Positions 63,201 through 64,000 of a DNA stretch of 64,000 nucleotides are shown piece after piece. This DNA comes from Rhodanobacter sp. LX-99 (GTDB lineage: Bacteria > Pseudomonadota > Gammaproteobacteria > Xanthomonadales > Rhodanobacteraceae). The stretch lies in NCBI RefSeq assembly GCF_018599185.1, contig NZ_JAHFVL010000001.1, positions 1,240,001-1,304,000 on the forward strand, written 5' to 3'. The translations under genes were made by a program, and so were the position numbers. Positions within the stretch are counted from its first letter, which is position 1. Each line of letters opens with the position of its first letter. Under the pieces are notes generated by a model, which did not search any database, was not told where the DNA came from, and was given only the letters and a program-made list of their open reading frames with translations.

Positions 63201-63295
63201 ATACCGGCGTCGGCCAGCTCAATCCGACGTTCCGCCAGCCGCTGGGCTTCCAGTCGCCGCGCTTCACCCAGCTGACCATGTCCATCAACTTCTGA
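60260..63295 (+). CDS. TonB-dependent receptor, Oar-like, with carboxypeptidase-like N-domain
   Basis: A 1011-residue outer-membrane receptor. After the signal peptide (about 1-31) comes a carboxypeptidase regulatory-like domain (about 35-105; TVVVTNPATGLTRTITADNN, YRFPFLPVGQYTISASSSG). The plug (about 120-230; SVALLAPGVVKGNAGFGGIS, GGYSVEFGRTTGGVVNAVAR) and a 22-strand-type barrel follow, ending with the C-terminal Phe of LTMSINF. This type is common in Xanthomonadales for oligosaccharide or peptide uptake. The substrate is unknown. GGGGAGATGGGGAA lies at the start, and a terminator follows. Confidence 0.93.
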   Translation: MSNTRTLRRTVLGTALGLALAAFGGPQAYAANNDGSVAGHTQAGATVVVTNPATGLTRTITADNNGNYRFPFLPVGQYTISASSSGQQVGPTRSVTVALGTTTTVDLGAEGATSLATINVTGSVLPVIDVSSTESATIVSRADLVRLPVDQNVTSVALLAPGVVKGNAGFGGISFGGSSIAENAFYVNGLNVTDFYNRNGFSEAPFAFYDQFQVKTGGYSVEFGRTTGGVVNAVARSGTNEFKGGMEITLEPGNWHSRADDHYDADGKRYLTASRDQDSLVKTNVWASGPIVKDKLFIFAMYEARGSSPRNTNNAGNSLTSNNSDTGFWGTTIDWNITDSNALQLMAFSDKNKNTGDVYSYDYDTNTIGTKTNKVFSDTGGKNWALTWTSYLTNDLSMKLMYGRNEREAFTRSQLDIDCNYVSANNAFMQIHDPGVQLGCTSSSTVYERNDTRKQARADFEWTLGDHLLRFGYDHENDTSDYNRHYAGPGAYYYNLYAASAGSTISNGGVVPAGYDAYVRARRYEISGTFTTKNAAYYIEDNWQVTPNLVLNAGVRNDSFDNQDAAGRSYIKMSRQIAPRLGFSWDMKGDGSTKVFGNLGRYYLPVANVINIKQAGGLLDERTYYAFDGWDYQTLNGVEYAIPKLGPQIGAVDDSQGDGTVGDLRSEVDKNMDPVYQDEAILGFQQLITSQWSWGASATYRRLHNAIDDMEISATSQCGENGYIGWVMANPGKKVTVWGDTNCDGTADGYLTVDTSKEGWAMYDSDGNYLGQRGWVKPKRTYAAVELQLNRAWDEKWSMNASYTMSWNRGNAEGPVNSDTNFDDTGRTENFDDPFVNLGGNGYLPNDRRHQFKLRGTYALTPHWQFGADVNAASGGPITGFGVGNPFEGNEPYHSYYICVQNCNAPAFQDRVYERSPRGKYGRLPWTFTLNTGISYIRPFNGGEFRVKLAVYNLLNQKRTTRVDQDLQTDIGDVIDDQGNDTGVGQLNPTFRQPLGFQSPRFTQLTMSINF

Positions 63296-63310
63296 TCGTC
63301 CTCCCCGATC

Positions 63311-63343
63311 GCGGCCCGCCCGAGTGGCGGGCCGCTCTTTTTT
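63311..63343 (+). terminator. Terminator after the TonB receptor gene
   Basis: GCGGCCCGCC, CGAGT and GGCGGGCCGC form a 10-bp stem followed by TCTTTTTT. Confidence 0.92.
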
Positions 63344-63379
63344 CCGGTACCACTACAACAAACCACTGACAACGAGCCC

Positions 63380-64000
63380 ATGTCCACGCAGACGACGAGC
63401 CGCCCGGCAACGCAGGAAATCACCCGGGAAACGGATAGTGCCCATGGCATGTTCGACGGCGTCGACCTGCGACAGCTGGCCGAACGCATTCCCACCCCAT
63501 TCCATGCCTATTCCGCGAGCGCGATCAGGCAGCGCATCGACGAGCTGCAGGCCGCGCTGGCCGGGCTCGATGCCACCATCTGCTTCGCGGTCAAGGCCAA
63601 CCCGAACCTCGCCATCCTGCAGCTGATGGCCAATGCCGGCGTCGGCGCCGACATCGTCTCGGTCGGCGAACTGCGCCGTGCGCTCAACGCCGGCATCCCG
63701 GCCGAGCGCATCGTGTTCTCCGGCGTCGGCAAGAGCGCCGACGAGATCGCCGGCGCGCTGAACGTCGGCATCATGCGCTTCAACGTCGAATCGCTGGACG
63801 AGCTGCACACCCTGCAGCGCGTGGCCCGCGCGCAGGAAGTGACCGCGCGCGCCGCCGTGCGCATCAACCCCGACGTGGACGCACAGACCCACGCGAAGAT
63901 CTCCACCGGCAAGTCGGAGAACAAGTTCGGCGTCGGCATCGACGAGGCGCGCCGCTGGTTCGCCGAACGCAGCCGGCTCACCCACGTGCAGCTCGACGGC
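63380..64000 (+). CDS. lysA: Diaminopimelate decarboxylase, 5' part cut by window edge
   Basis: LysA decarboxylates meso-diaminopimelate to lysine with PLP. The visible 207 residues belong to the fold III alanine racemase-like barrel, with the PLP lysine in ICFAVKANPNLAILQLMANA and the conserved GADIVSVGELRRALNAGIP, RINPDVDA and KFGVGI. An N-terminal extension of about 25 residues precedes the domain. No aspartate kinase is fused at the N-terminus, unlike the LysAC of Xanthomonas. A related decarboxylase (ornithine or carboxynorspermidine type) cannot be excluded from the N-terminal half alone. Confidence 0.85.
   Translation, partial: MSTQTTSRPATQEITRETDSAHGMFDGVDLRQLAERIPTPFHAYSASAIRQRIDELQAALAGLDATICFAVKANPNLAILQLMANAGVGADIVSVGELRRALNAGIPAERIVFSGVGKSADEIAGALNVGIMRFNVESLDELHTLQRVARAQEVTARAAVRINPDVDAQTHAKISTGKSENKFGVGIDEARRWFAERSRLTHVQLDG

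Overview
The window is about 65 percent GC chromosomal DNA from a gammaproteobacterium, most likely order Lysobacterales (Xanthomonadales), family Rhodanobacteraceae (Rhodanobacter, Dyella, Frateuria and relatives). The placement is an inference from several features: a Clp-type CRP homologue beside a Xanthomonas-type speD, a cydP-cydA-cydB-cydX operon, short GTGGGAGC and GGGAATCGG intergenic repeats, a plant-bacterium style Oar-like TonB receptor, and a lysA that is not fused to aspartate kinase as it is in Xanthomonas. No rRNA, CRISPR array or complete prophage was seen.

Layout, left to right. 1-2250 is a small AT-richer accessory patch: the start of a P63C-domain gene, a frameshifted IS1-like transposase and two small unknown genes on the minus strand. 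2258-8615 (minus) holds rpoZ, spoT, ridA, recG and a nucleoside hydrolase. mlaA (plus) converges on the yicC-gmk-mlaFEDCB block (minus, to 14811). rph, rdgB, hemW, a DUF1631 gene, a PilZ gene and pepQ follow on plus, then the bd oxidase operon cydPABX. pepP and ygfB (minus) face a TIGR02449 coiled-coil gene, zapA, a 6S RNA, fau, an EVE-domain gene and rpiA. After a CLC channel, tRNA-Gln(CUG) and rpsI-rplM come an Fe-S protein coupled to coq7.

35197-44677 is the most unusual part: an exported subtilase with SLH repeats, a divergent exported protein, and a four-gene signalling operon (FHA-GAF protein, membrane Ser/Thr kinase with a TPR ectodomain, soluble histidine kinase, NarL-type regulator). 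44814-49173 carries a 2OG-Fe(II) oxygenase, speD, clp, a TauE/SafE permease and a HAD phosphatase, the last joined to trpGDC. 51822-58516 (minus) is a tightly overlapping peptidoglycan-peptide salvage operon: DUF819 transporter, NlpC/P60 peptidase, dipeptide epimerase, RpiR regulator, L,D-transpeptidase and dicarboxylate/amino acid symporter. A transglutaminase-like protein, a TonB receptor and the first part of lysA close the window.

Functional themes are the cell envelope (Mla lipid transport, peptide salvage, SLH protease), stringent response and nucleotide housekeeping (SpoT, RpoZ, Gmk, RdgB, Rph), respiration (cyd, Coq7) and signalling by c-di-GMP, Ser/Thr and His kinases. Many neighbours overlap by ATGA, GTGA or TGATG, so translational coupling is the rule here. 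The main points for follow-up are the mixed kinase operon, the duplicated MCE domain in MlaD, the repeat element used as the end of cydA, the peptide-salvage operon with its possible operator, and several unlisted palindromes at promoters.
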